From assembly GCF_000321415.2 (NCBI RefSeq), contig NC_019902.2, positions 2,232,001 to 2,296,000 of the forward strand: a stretch of DNA of 64,000 nucleotides, in the 5' to 3' direction. Below the pieces are notes generated by a model that did no database searches, was not told where the DNA came from, and was given only the letters and a program-made list of their open reading frames with translations. Positions 54,115-64,000 of this stretch are shown here, in pieces (the first letter of the stretch is position 1; each line of letters starts with the position of its first letter). The DNA is from Thioalkalivibrio nitratireducens DSM 14787. GTDB lineage: Bacteria > Pseudomonadota > Gammaproteobacteria > Ectothiorhodospirales > Ectothiorhodospiraceae. Made by a program: the position numbers and the translations under genes.

Positions 54115-57100
54115 ATGACTGCCGAACGCATCCGCGAGATCCCCTACAACTACACGTCGTTCTCCGATCGCGAGATCGTGATCCGCTTCCTCGGATCGGC
54201 CTACTGGGATCTGCTGAACGAGTTGCGCGGCGAGCGGCGCACCGGGGTCTCAGCACGCATGCTGTTCGAGGTGCTGGGCGACCTCTGGGTCGTCTCCCGC
54301 AACCCCTACATCCAGGACGACCTGCTCGGCGACCGCAAGCGCCGGCACGGGCTGATCGACGCGATGCGCCAGCGCATCGAGCAGATCGTCGCACGCGCCG
54401 ACGGCAACGAGAAAGCGCTCAAGCTCGCGCGCCGGGCGGAGGCGGCGGTCAGCAGTTTCGCCGCGTCGTTTCGTGACACCGCCAATCTGCGCGAACGGGT
54501 GCGCAGACGCCTGTCCGGCCTCACGCACCGCGACAACATCCAGTTCGGCGGGCTCGCCCGGGTCTCGCACGTGACCGACGCCACCGACTGGCGCGTGGAA
54601 CTGCCCTTCGTGGTGTTGACTCCGGATTCCGAGGCGGAGATGGGTCGACTGGTCGCGGCCTGTATCGAGCTCGGGCTGACGGTGATCCCTCGTGGCGGCG
54701 GGACCGGCTACACCGGCAGCGCGGTGCCGCTGAGCCCGCGTGCAGCGGTGATCAACACCGAAAAGCTCGAGGCCATCGGGTCGGTGTTGCACCGGCGTCT
54801 GCCGGGTGTCGAACACGAAGCCGCAACGGTACGGGTCGAGGCCGGCGTGGTCACGCGCCGAGTGTCGGAACTCGCCGCCGAGAACGGGCTGGTGTTCGCG
54901 GTAGACCCCACCTCGCAGGACGCCTCCACCATCGGCGGCAATATCGCGATGAACGCCGGCGGCAAGAAAGCAGTGCTCTGGGGCACCGCGCTGGACAACC
55001 TCGCGTCCTGGCGCATGGTCACGCCGCAGGCCCACTGGCTGCAGGTGGAACGGCTCGAGCACAACCTGGGCAAGATCCACGACGCGCCAACCGTCCGCTT
55101 CCGCGTCACGCGTTACCAGCCCGACGGCGAGACTCCCAGCGGCGAGCCCGAGATCCTGGAACTTCCCGGCCCGGCGTTCCGCAAGGCCGGGCTCGGCAAG
55201 GACGTGACCGACAAGACGCTGATGGGGCTGCCTGGTATCCAGAAGGAGGGCTGCGACGGCCTGATCACCTCGGCCGAGTTCATCCTGCACCGGATGCCCG
55301 AACACCTGCGCACCGTCTGTCTCGAGTTCTACGGCAGCGACCTGCACCAGGCAGTGCCGGCGATCGTCGAGATCAAGAACGCGGTGGACGGCGACCCGGA
55401 CGTGCTGTTAGCCGGGCTCGAGCACCTCGACGAGCGCTACGTGAAGGCGGTGAAATACACGCCGAAAGGGGCCCGCGGCGAAGCACCGAAGATGGTCCTG
55501 ATCGCCGACATCGTTTCCGACGACGAGGACGCGCTGGCACGCCGCACCGCAGCGATGGTGCGCGCCGCCAATGCGCGCAACGGCGACGGCTTCATCGCCG
55601 TCAGCCCGGACGCGCGCAAGCGCTTCTGGGCCGACCGTGCGCGCACCGCGGCCATCGCCGCCCACACCAACGCCTTCAAGATCAACGAGGACGTGGTGAT
55701 CCCGCTGGAGCGGCTCGCCGAATACACCGAAGGCATCGAGACGCTGAACGTGCGCGAATCGCTGAAGAACAAGCGCGCGATGATCGACGAGATCCTGGAT
55801 TGCCTGCGCGGCGAACATCCCGAGTTGCGCGAGCTGCTCGGCGAGAGCGGCAGCGAGGGCTGGGACTGGTTCGACGCCAAGCGCGCCCGGGCGGTCGAAG
55901 TGCTGGGGGCGGTGCAGCGCCGGTGGGCCGCGATCAACGCGCACTTCGTCAGTGCCGCGACCGACTGCGACGAATGGCTGGACGACACCGCCCGCGCCGA
56001 CCTGCGTCCGGGCGACCGGATCATCGACCTGCTGCTGCGGCGCAGCCTGCGCATCTCCTACCGGCGCGAGGCCGAACGGCCCCTGTTCGAGATCTTCGAC
56101 GGACACCAGCTCGAGTCCGTGCGCAAGCGGATTACCGCGATCCACGACCGCATCCTGACCAGCCGCCTGTTCATCGCGCTGCACATGCATGCCGGCGACG
56201 GCAACGTGCACACCAACATCCCGGTGAACTCCAACGACTACCCGATGATGCAGACGGCAGAGCGGCTGGTCGAGGCGGTGATGAAACTGGCCCGCGACCT
56301 CGGCGGCGTGATCTCGGGCGAACACGGGATCGGCATCACCAAGATGCAGTTCCTGGAGCCCGAACGGATCGAGGCCTTCGCCGAATACAAGCGCCGGACC
56401 GACCCGGAAGGGGTGTTCAACGCCGGCAAATTGCTGCCGGGCTCGGGCCTCGCGAACGCCTACACGCCGTCGCTGCGGCTGGTCGAGCAGGAAGCGCTGA
56501 TTCTGGAGGAGAGCGCGCTCGGCGCGCTGAACGACGAGATCAAGGACTGCCTGCGCTGCGGCAAGTGCAAGCCCGTCTGCAATACCCACGTGCCGCGCGC
56601 GAACCTGCTGTACTCACCGCGCAACAAGATCCTCGCGACCGGGCTGATCGTCGAGGCCTTCCTGTACGAGGAGCAGACGCGGCGCGGGCTGTCGCTGCAG
56701 CATTTCGACGAAATGAACGATGTGGCCGACCACTGCACGATCTGCCACAAGTGTCTGAACCCCTGCCCGGTAAACATCGACTTCGGCGATGTGACCATGC
56801 ACATGCGCGCGATCCTGAAAAGCCGCGGCCAGCGCCACTTCAAGCCGGCCACCGCCGCGTCGATGGCGTTCCTGAACGTGAAGGACCCGACCACGATCAA
56901 GGCAATGCGCAAGGGGCTGATCCAGTGGGGCTACGCCGCGCAGCGTCTCGGCCACATGACCTTCCGCAAGCTGAGATTGCTGAAAGAGCAGAAGCCGCCG
57001 GGCGCAACGACCGGCAAGATGAAGATCCCGGCGCAGGTGATGCATTTCGTGAAGAAGCCGATGCCGGCCGGCCTGCCCGCGCAGACCACCCGCGCGATGC

Positions 57101-57957
57101 TGGGGCTGGAGGATGCGCGCTACGTGCCGGTATTGCGCGACCCGGTGAAGACCGACATCGACTCCGAGGCGGTGTTCTACTTCCCCGGCTGCGGTTCCGA
57201 GCGCCTGTTCAGCCAGGTCGGGCTCGCGACGCTGGCGATGCTGTTCGATGCCGGCGTGCAGACGGTACTGCCCCCCGGCTACCTCTGCTGTGGCTACCCG
57301 CAGCTCGGCAACGGCGACACCGCGAAGGGACAGGCGATCACCACCGAGAACCGCGTGCTGTTCCACCGTGTCGCCAACACGCTGAACTACCTCGACATCA
57401 AGACCGTGGTCGTCTCCTGCGGCACCTGCATGGACCAGATGCTGAAATACCAATTCGACCGCATCTTCCCCGGCTGCCGGCTACTCGACATCCACGAGTT
57501 CCTGATGGAAAAAGGCGTGCAGACCGAGGGCGTTCCCGGGGTACAGTACCTCTACCACGACCCCTGCCACTCGCCGATGAAGACCCACGCACCGACCACC
57601 GTCGCGAACGCGCTGCTCGGCCAGCCGGTGCTGCCCTCCGACCGTTGCTGTGGCGAAGCCGGCACCTTCGCGATCAGCCGCCCCGACATCGCCAGCCAGG
57701 TCCGCTTTCGCAAGCAGGAGGAACTGCACAAGGGGATCCGGGCGCTGACCGGCGCAGACCGTGCGCACGACGGCAACGTGAAGATCCTGACCTCCTGCCC
57801 CGCCTGCCAGCAGGGGCTGTCCCGCTACCGCGAGGACACCGGCCTGGACACCGACTACATCGTGGTCGAACTCGCGAAACGCCAGCTCGGCGATACCTGG
57901 CAGCAGGACTTCATCGCCCAGGCCCGTGCCGGCGGCATCGAGAAGGTGCTGCTCTGA
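54115..57957 (+). CDS. DUF3683-type FAD/Fe-S oxidoreductase (predicted D-2-hydroxyacid dehydrogenase)
   Basis: The 1280-residue single-chain enzyme (ATG at 54115, [20 protein letters not shown]) has, in order, an N-terminal DUF3683 domain (1-150), an FAD_binding_4 domain with [20 protein letters not shown] and [20 protein letters not shown], an FAD-oxidase C-terminal domain with [20 protein letters not shown] and [16 protein letters not shown], two [4Fe-4S] motifs (about residues 813-877: [11 protein letters not shown] and [14 protein letters not shown]), and two CCG domains at the C-terminus ([21 protein letters not shown]). It is like a fusion of GlcD and GlcF. Related proteins are annotated as D-lactate or D-2-hydroxyglutarate dehydrogenases; substrate uncertain. 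It follows aceK by 250 bp on the same strand. Confidence 0.9.
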   Translation: MTAERIREIPYNYTSFSDREIVIRFLGSAYWDLLNELRGERRTGVSARMLFEVLGDLWVVSRNPYIQDDLLGDRKRRHGLIDAMRQRIEQIVARADGNEKALKLARRAEAAVSSFAASFRDTANLRERVRRRLSGLTHRDNIQFGGLARVSHVTDATDWRVELPFVVLTPDSEAEMGRLVAACIELGLTVIPRGGGTGYTGSAVPLSPRAAVINTEKLEAIGSVLHRRLPGVEHEAATVRVEAGVVTRRVSELAAENGLVFAVDPTSQDASTIGGNIAMNAGGKKAVLWGTALDNLASWRMVTPQAHWLQVERLEHNLGKIHDAPTVRFRVTRYQPDGETPSGEPEILELPGPAFRKAGLGKDVTDKTLMGLPGIQKEGCDGLITSAEFILHRMPEHLRTVCLEFYGSDLHQAVPAIVEIKNAVDGDPDVLLAGLEHLDERYVKAVKYTPKGARGEAPKMVLIADIVSDDEDALARRTAAMVRAANARNGDGFIAVSPDARKRFWADRARTAAIAAHTNAFKINEDVVIPLERLAEYTEGIETLNVRESLKNKRAMIDEILDCLRGEHPELRELLGESGSEGWDWFDAKRARAVEVLGAVQRRWAAINAHFVSAATDCDEWLDDTARADLRPGDRIIDLLLRRSLRISYRREAERPLFEIFDGHQLESVRKRITAIHDRILTSRLFIALHMHAGDGNVHTNIPVNSNDYPMMQTAERLVEAVMKLARDLGGVISGEHGIGITKMQFLEPERIEAFAEYKRRTDPEGVFNAGKLLPGSGLANAYTPSLRLVEQEALILEESALGALNDEIKDCLRCGKCKPVCNTHVPRANLLYSPRNKILATGLIVEAFLYEEQTRRGLSLQHFDEMNDVADHCTICHKCLNPCPVNIDFGDVTMHMRAILKSRGQRHFKPATAASMAFLNVKDPTTIKAMRKGLIQWGYAAQRLGHMTFRKLRLLKEQKPPGATTGKMKIPAQVMHFVKKPMPAGLPAQTTRAMLGLEDARYVPVLRDPVKTDIDSEAVFYFPGCGSERLFSQVGLATLAMLFDAGVQTVLPPGYLCCGYPQLGNGDTAKGQAITTENRVLFHRVANTLNYLDIKTVVVSCGTCMDQMLKYQFDRIFPGCRLLDIHEFLMEKGVQTEGVPGVQYLYHDPCHSPMKTHAPTTVANALLGQPVLPSDRCCGEAGTFAISRPDIASQVRFRKQEELHKGIRALTGADRAHDGNVKILTSCPACQQGLSRYREDTGLDTDYIVVELAKRQLGDTWQQDFIAQARAGGIEKVLL

Positions 57958-58019
57958 CGCCTCAGTCACGATGGGCGCACTGCGTCGGACCCGCCGCGCG
58001 GCCGCCTCATACGCCGTTC

Positions 58020-58116
58020 GGCGGATGACGCTGGCGCTCTTCCGCCCTACCCGTGCTCGCCATGGATCGTGGAACCAGCCCCGTAGGGCGGAAGAGGCCG
58101 AAGGCCGTCATCCGCC
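58020..58116. repeat. Pair of REP-like hairpins in opposite orientation
   Basis: GGCGGATGACGCTGGCGCTC...CCGCCCTAC (58020-58050) and GTAGGGCGGAAGAGGCCGAA...CCGCC (58083-58116) form a BIME-like pair. The two arms correspond to the right and left arms of the element at 13613-13725, in swapped order. It lies between the DUF3683 gene and suhB. Confidence 0.72.
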
Positions 58117-58206
58117 GTTCCGGCGCCGAGCGGGCCGCTTTCCCTTCCGGACGGGCTTGTGTATCGTTCCCGGCCCGATCCCTGACCGCGTACCGGAGAC
58201 GTTTCC

Positions 58207-59013
58207 ATGCATCCGATGCTGAACACCGCCATCAAGGCCGCGCGGGCGGCTGGCCGCGTGACCACGCGTGCCTGGGACCGCCCCGACAAGGTCAGCATCC
58301 GCGAAAAGACCCGCAACGACTTCGTGACCGAGGTCGACCTGCAGGCCGAACAGACGATCGTGCAGATCCTGCGCCAGGCCTACCCCGACCACGGCATCCT
58401 CGCCGAGGAAGGCGGTCACCAGGCCGGGGACGACTACGTCTGGGTGATCGACCCGCTGGACGGCACCACCAACTTCCTGCACAGCGTCCCGCATTTCGCG
58501 ATCTCCATCGCCCTGAGGTACCGCGGACGGCTCGAACAGGCGGTGGTCTACAACCCGATCGGCGAGGAGCTGTTTACCGCGACCCGCGGCGGCGGCGCGT
58601 TCCTGAACGACCGCCGCATCCGCGTCGGCCAGCGCGCGGACCTTCACGGCGCCCTGCTCGGCACCGGAATCCCGTTTCGGGACGAGCAGAACCTCGACCG
58701 CTACCTGGCCACGCTGCGAGCGCTGATTCCCGATACCGCCGGCGTACGCCGCCCCGGCTCGGCAGCGCTGGACCTGGCCTATGTCGCGGCGGGCCGATTC
58801 GACGGCTTCTGGGAGATGGGGCTGCGCGACTGGGACATCGCGGCCGGGGTGCTGCTTGTGCAGGAAGCCGGCGGCCTGGTCAGCGACTGGGAAGGCAAAC
58901 CCGATGTGTTCCGGCGCGGGGACGTGGTCGCCGGAAACCCGAAGGTACTGAAGGCCATGTTGCAGCGCCTGCGCGCGGCGCTGGCGGCGGACACCGCGCC
59001 CGCCGGTTCCTGA
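58207..59013 (+). CDS. suhB: Inositol-1-monophosphatase family protein SuhB
   Basis: SuhB hydrolyses inositol monophosphates and, in E. coli, also works with NusA/NusB in rRNA antitermination. The 268-residue product has the metal-binding motifs LAEEGG, VIDPLDGTTNFLHSVPHFAI (Asp pair) and WDIAAGVLLVQEAGG. N-terminus MHPMLNTAIKAARAAGRVTT matches the family. GGAG precedes the ATG (GGAGACGTTTCC). It converges with secF, with a 24-bp gap. In E. coli suhB is also single and near translation genes. Confidence 0.93.
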   Translation: MHPMLNTAIKAARAAGRVTTRAWDRPDKVSIREKTRNDFVTEVDLQAEQTIVQILRQAYPDHGILAEEGGHQAGDDYVWVIDPLDGTTNFLHSVPHFAISIALRYRGRLEQAVVYNPIGEELFTATRGGGAFLNDRRIRVGQRADLHGALLGTGIPFRDEQNLDRYLATLRALIPDTAGVRRPGSAALDLAYVAAGRFDGFWEMGLRDWDIAAGVLLVQEAGGLVSDWEGKPDVFRRGDVVAGNPKVLKAMLQRLRAALAADTAPAGS

Positions 59014-59037
59014 CGATATTGCGCCGGCGCCCTTCGA

Positions 59038-59985
59038 TCAGGGCGTCTCTTCCTGCTCGGCCCCCTCTTTCTTCACCGGCAGCAGGACCTTGCGGTCGAC
59101 GCCGAGCATCAGCGCGGCCGCCGCGGCGATGAAGATCGACGAGTAGGTTCCGACCAGCACGCCGACGATCAGCGCGATCGCGAAGTTGTTCAACGCGGCG
59201 CCGCCGAGCACGAACAGCGCCAGCAGCACCAGCAACGTGGTGGTACTGGTGACAATGGTCCGCGCCAGCGTCTTGTTCACCGCGTTGTTCATCACGAATT
59301 CGGTACCTTCCTTGCGCAATATCCGGAAGTTCTCGCGTATTCGGTCGTAGACCACGATGGTATCGTTCAGCGAATAGCCGATCACCGCGAGCACCGCCGC
59401 AAGCACCGCGAGATCGAACTCAAACTGCGTCAATGCGAAAAAGCCCAGCGTGAGCGCCACATCGTGCACCAGTGCCAGCACCGAACCCACCGCGAAGCGC
59501 CACTCGAAGCGCACTGCCACGTAGATCAGGATCCCGAACAGCGCATAGATCATCGCCAGGCCGCCCTGCTCGCGCAGTTCCTCGCCGACCGCCGGGCCGA
59601 CGAATTCCACCCGGCGCAGCTCGACGCCGTCGGGGCCACCCGCTTCCAGCGCGCGCAGCACCTGGTTCGACAGCTCGGCCTGGTCCGGATCGTCCGCGCG
59701 CGGGGGCAACCGAATCAGCACGTCCCGCGATGTGCCGAAATACACCACCGTCGCGCGCTCGAAGCCGCCTTCGTCCAGTTGCTGCCGGATCGGATCCAGT
59801 TCCACAGCGTCGGGATACCCGACCTCCACCAAGGTGCCGCCGGTGAAGTCGATGCCGAAATTCAGGCCCCGTGTGGCCAGCAGCAGCACTGACGCCAGGA
59901 TCAGAACGATCGAAAAGGCGATCGCAATCCTGCGGCGCCCCAGAAAGTTGATGTTCGATTCGGCGAAATTGAGATGTGGCAGCAT
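59038..59985 (-). CDS. secF: Protein translocase subunit SecF
   Basis: SecF pairs with SecD in a proton-driven RND-type complex that helps pull exported proteins through SecYEG. The 315-residue product has a first membrane segment (residues 17-35), the periplasmic P1-like loop starting FGIDFTGGTLVEVGYPDAVE, and a C-terminal cluster of five membrane segments with VIGYSLNDTIVVYDRIRENF and SSIFIAAAAALML. It follows secD by 15 bp. Order yajC-secD-secF is the classical operon. Confidence 0.96.
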   Translation of the reverse strand: MLPHLNFAESNINFLGRRRIAIAFSIVLILASVLLLATRGLNFGIDFTGGTLVEVGYPDAVELDPIRQQLDEGGFERATVVYFGTSRDVLIRLPPRADDPDQAELSNQVLRALEAGGPDGVELRRVEFVGPAVGEELREQGGLAMIYALFGILIYVAVRFEWRFAVGSVLALVHDVALTLGFFALTQFEFDLAVLAAVLAVIGYSLNDTIVVYDRIRENFRILRKEGTEFVMNNAVNKTLARTIVTSTTTLLVLLALFVLGGAALNNFAIALIVGVLVGTYSSIFIAAAAALMLGVDRKVLLPVKKEGAEQEETP

Positions 59986-60000
59986 GTATAGATTCCGGGA

Positions 60001-61866
60001 CTAGATCGCCAGCCGCGTGATGCGCCGCTGGCGACCGTAGGTCAGGTTGACGATGGCGCGCGTGACCACGATCGCGGTGAACATCGACACCACGACCCCG
60101 ATCGAAAGCGTGATCGCGAAGCCCTTGATTGGGCCGGTGCCAAACAGAAACAGCACCACCGCCGCGATCAGGGTGGTCACGTTCGCATCCGCGATGGTCG
60201 AGAACGCCCGCTCGTAGCCGCCGGAAATCGCCGCCTTCGGCGACATCCCGTTGCGCAGCTCCTCGCGTATTCGCTCAAAAATCAGCACGTTGGCATCCAC
60301 CGCAATGCCGACCACCAACACGATACCGGCGATTCCCGGAAGCGTCAGCGTCGCCTGAAGCATCGACAGGATCGACACGATGAACACGAGGTTCAAAGCC
60401 AGCGCGAAGTTCGCGATCAGCCCGAACACGCGGTAGTAGAGGACCATGAACAGCATCACCGCGATGAAGCCGATGATCACCGACTGCATGCCCCTATCGA
60501 TGTTCTCTTGTCCGAGGCTCGGTCCGACCGTACGCTCTTCCACGATCGACATCGGTGCCGCCAGTGCACCGGCGCGCAGCAGCAACGCCAGGTTATGCGC
60601 CTCGCGGGTACTCTCGAGACCCGTGATCTGAAACCGGCGGCCGAGCGGCTCGTTGATGCGGGCGATGTTGATGACCTCTTCGCTGCGCGAGGTCCGCCGT
60701 ACCAGTTCGCCGTCTTCCTCCGTGGTCTCGGTACGGGTCTCGATGAACACCGTGGCCATCAGCCGCCCGACGTTCTCGGCCGTGACCCGGGAAAAGATCC
60801 GTGCACCCTGCCCATCCAGGTTGATGAACACCGCCGGCCCCCCGGTATCCTGCGCAATTCCGGACGAGGCTCCGGTGATGTAGTCCCCGGTCAGCATCAC
60901 GCGCCGCTGCAGCAGGACGGGGGCCCCGTCGCGCTCGTAATAGAGACGGGTTCCGGCGGGAGCCCGGCCGGAGGCGGCCGCCGCAGGTGCATCCTCACCC
61001 TCCGCGACCATACGAAACTCGAGGGTGGCGGTGGCACCGAGGATTTCCTTCGCCCGGGCCGTATCCTGCACCCCGGGAAGCTGCACCACGATGCGGCTCT
61101 CTCCCTGTTGGGCGATGATCGGCTCGGCGACTCCGAGTTCGTCCACCCGTTTGCGCAGCGTCGAGATGTTCTGCTGCAGCGCCAGTCGCCGCAGTTCGGT
61201 CAAATGCTCCGCGTCCAGCGTGACTTCGAGGCTGCTGTCCGCGCCCAGACCGCGTTCGACGAAGTTGAGTTCACCCCGGTAATTCCGGCGCAGCCAGGTC
61301 AGCGCCTGCGCCCGATCCTGTTCCGACGCAAAGCGGATCATCAGGTCGCGGGCGCCGCGTTCGATCTCATCGAACGCCAGGCGCTCCTCGCGCAGCCGTC
61401 CACGGAACTCGTTCGTGTAGCGCTCCATCGCCGTGCCGATCACGGCGTTCAGATCCACCTCCATCAGGAAGTGCACACCACCACGCAGATCCAGCCCCAG
61501 TGACATCGGCCGGCCATTGATAGCCCGCAGCCACTCCGGCGTCGCCGGGGCAAGGCTCAACGCCACGACATGGTCGTCGTCCAGCGCACCGCGCAGCACA
61601 TCGGCGGCGCGCAACTGGCGCTCGGCGCTGTCGAACCGCAGCAGCTTCTGCCCATCGGGCTCCTCAATCCGGTGCGGCGTCAGTCCCTGGGCACCGAGGA
61701 TCACATCGATGATCGAAGCGATGTTCTCGTCGACCACCCCGGTCCGGGAATTGGCGACCTGCACTGCCGGGTCTTCCGGGAAGATGTTCGGCAATGCATA
61801 CAGGCCACCCGTGACGATGGCCAGGGCGATCAGGGCATAGACCCAGACAGGATAGGTGTTGCGCAT
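60001..61866 (-). CDS. secD: Protein translocase subunit SecD
   Basis: SecD is the larger SecDF subunit. The 621-residue product (E. coli 615) starts with a membrane segment (VWVYALIALAIVTGGLYALP), then a large periplasmic domain (about 30-440) opened by LGLDLRGGVHFLMEVDLNAV, and six C-terminal membrane segments with IAGIVLVVGIAVDANVLIFE (the family VDANVLI motif) and AIVVTRAIVNL. It lies 9 bp after yajC. Its stop and secF ATG are separated by 15 bp. Confidence 0.96.
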   Translation of the reverse strand: MRNTYPVWVYALIALAIVTGGLYALPNIFPEDPAVQVANSRTGVVDENIASIIDVILGAQGLTPHRIEEPDGQKLLRFDSAERQLRAADVLRGALDDDHVVALSLAPATPEWLRAINGRPMSLGLDLRGGVHFLMEVDLNAVIGTAMERYTNEFRGRLREERLAFDEIERGARDLMIRFASEQDRAQALTWLRRNYRGELNFVERGLGADSSLEVTLDAEHLTELRRLALQQNISTLRKRVDELGVAEPIIAQQGESRIVVQLPGVQDTARAKEILGATATLEFRMVAEGEDAPAAAASGRAPAGTRLYYERDGAPVLLQRRVMLTGDYITGASSGIAQDTGGPAVFINLDGQGARIFSRVTAENVGRLMATVFIETRTETTEEDGELVRRTSRSEEVINIARINEPLGRRFQITGLESTREAHNLALLLRAGALAAPMSIVEERTVGPSLGQENIDRGMQSVIIGFIAVMLFMVLYYRVFGLIANFALALNLVFIVSILSMLQATLTLPGIAGIVLVVGIAVDANVLIFERIREELRNGMSPKAAISGGYERAFSTIADANVTTLIAAVVLFLFGTGPIKGFAITLSIGVVVSMFTAIVVTRAIVNLTYGRQRRITRLAI

Positions 61867-61875
61867 CGGCGTTCT

Positions 61876-62205
61876 TTACACGTCTTTCATGGTGCCTTTC
61901 GGCATGACGGCGGCGACCGACTGGCGCTGGATGATGACGTTGACGCCATCGGCCACGTCGGCTTTGACGAAGTTCTCGCCCACCTCGGTGATTTTCGCGA
62001 GCAGACCGCCGTTGGTCACGATCTCGTCGCCCTTCGACAGGGCCTCGACCATCGCCCGGTGCTCTTTCGCCCGCTTGCTCTGCGGGCGGATGATCAGAAA
62101 GTACATGATCGCGAAAAAGATCGCGATCATGATCAGGAACTCGATCATGCCGCCACCGGCGGCGGCGCCCTCCTGCGCATGGGCCGCGGAAATGAGAAAG
62201 TCCAT
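61876..62205 (-). CDS. yajC: Preprotein translocase subunit YajC
   Basis: YajC is the small accessory of the SecDF complex. The 109-residue product has one membrane segment (about 21-40: MIEFLIMIAIFFAIMYFLII), followed by RPQSKRAKEHRAMVEALSKG and the conserved IVTNGGLLAKITEVGENFVK. The start MDFLISAAHAQEGA is typical, with an alanine-rich acceptor before the span. It precedes secD and follows tgt by about 170 bp. Confidence 0.95.
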   Translation of the reverse strand: MDFLISAAHAQEGAAAGGGMIEFLIMIAIFFAIMYFLIIRPQSKRAKEHRAMVEALSKGDEIVTNGGLLAKITEVGENFVKADVADGVNVIIQRQSVAAVMPKGTMKDV

Positions 62206-62374
62206 CTGGTTGCTCCGTTCGAAAGGGTCGGGATTGGTTTCGCGCCACCGGCCGAACCGCGCGCCACGCGCTGTTCAGATCCCGGCCCGAGAGACGCCGC
62301 TGCAGGGACACCGCAAGGGCCTCGCCGGGCTCGGGCAGGCCCTCTGGGCCGGCAGCGATTCAAGACGGGCCGGA

Positions 62375-64000
<1,626 letters not shown>

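Overview
The window is a GC-rich (roughly two-thirds G+C) stretch of a gammaproteobacterial chromosome. Gene order and content suggest a haloalkaliphilic sulfur oxidizer of the Ectothiorhodospiraceae, close to Thioalkalivibrio. The pointers are a Gly/Tyr-rich exported sulfur-globule-type protein, a BCCT osmolyte transporter, glycolate salvage genes expected in an autotroph, and the classic gamma-proteobacterial orders lptD-surA-pdxA-rsmA-apaG-apaH and thrS-infC-rpmI-rplT-pheS-pheT-ihfA-merR-tRNA-Pro. The genus is an inference; no 16S gene is present.

Region 1 (1-5.8 kb, minus strand) is a cell-elongation operon, mrdA-rodA-mltB-rlpA, preceded by ppa. Region 2 (5.8-13.6 kb, plus) is the outer-membrane biogenesis operon lptD-surA-pdxA-rsmA-glk-apaG-apaH with a glucokinase inserted; lptD seems to be coupled to a tiny upstream ORF. 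Region 3 (13.6-21.5 kb, minus) is the translation operon from thrS to ihfA and a MerR-like gene, with a non-canonical ATT start for infC, a terminator hairpin between rplT and pheS, and tRNA-Pro(GGG) at the end.

Region 4 (21.5-38 kb) is looser accessory DNA. It holds a katG remnant, hypothetical membrane and secreted proteins, a BCCT transporter, a PEBP-like protein, uppP, dinB, a DedA-like/disulfide-oxidoreductase fusion, arsS with a TerB-like gene, the sulfur-globule-type gene, an Nramp-like transporter without the usual metal motif, thpR and a retropepsin-like protease. Non-coding repeats concentrate here. The best is a 279-bp MITE-like element with terminal inverted repeats and an apparent 8-bp target duplication; a second copy lies in the opposite orientation about 14 kb away.

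Region 5 (38-58 kb) is rich in two-carbon and hydroxyacid metabolism: glcD-glcE-glcF (glycolate to glyoxylate), glcB (glyoxylate plus acetyl-CoA to malate), a lactate/malate dehydrogenase, aceA and aceK diverging from a shared promoter region with two near-identical palindromic 9-mers, and a 1280-residue DUF3683-type FAD/Fe-S dehydrogenase. An egtB gene, two methyltransferases, a MOSC protein and a Uma2 protein are interspersed. Region 6 (58-64 kb) has suhB facing the queA-tgt-yajC-secD-secF operon; queA is cut by the window edge.

No CRISPR array, prophage, intact transposase or clear defence island is visible. The most unusual features are the MITE-like element, the Nramp-like protein, the glyoxylate gene grouping with its candidate operator, and the regulatory features of lptD, infC and pheST.
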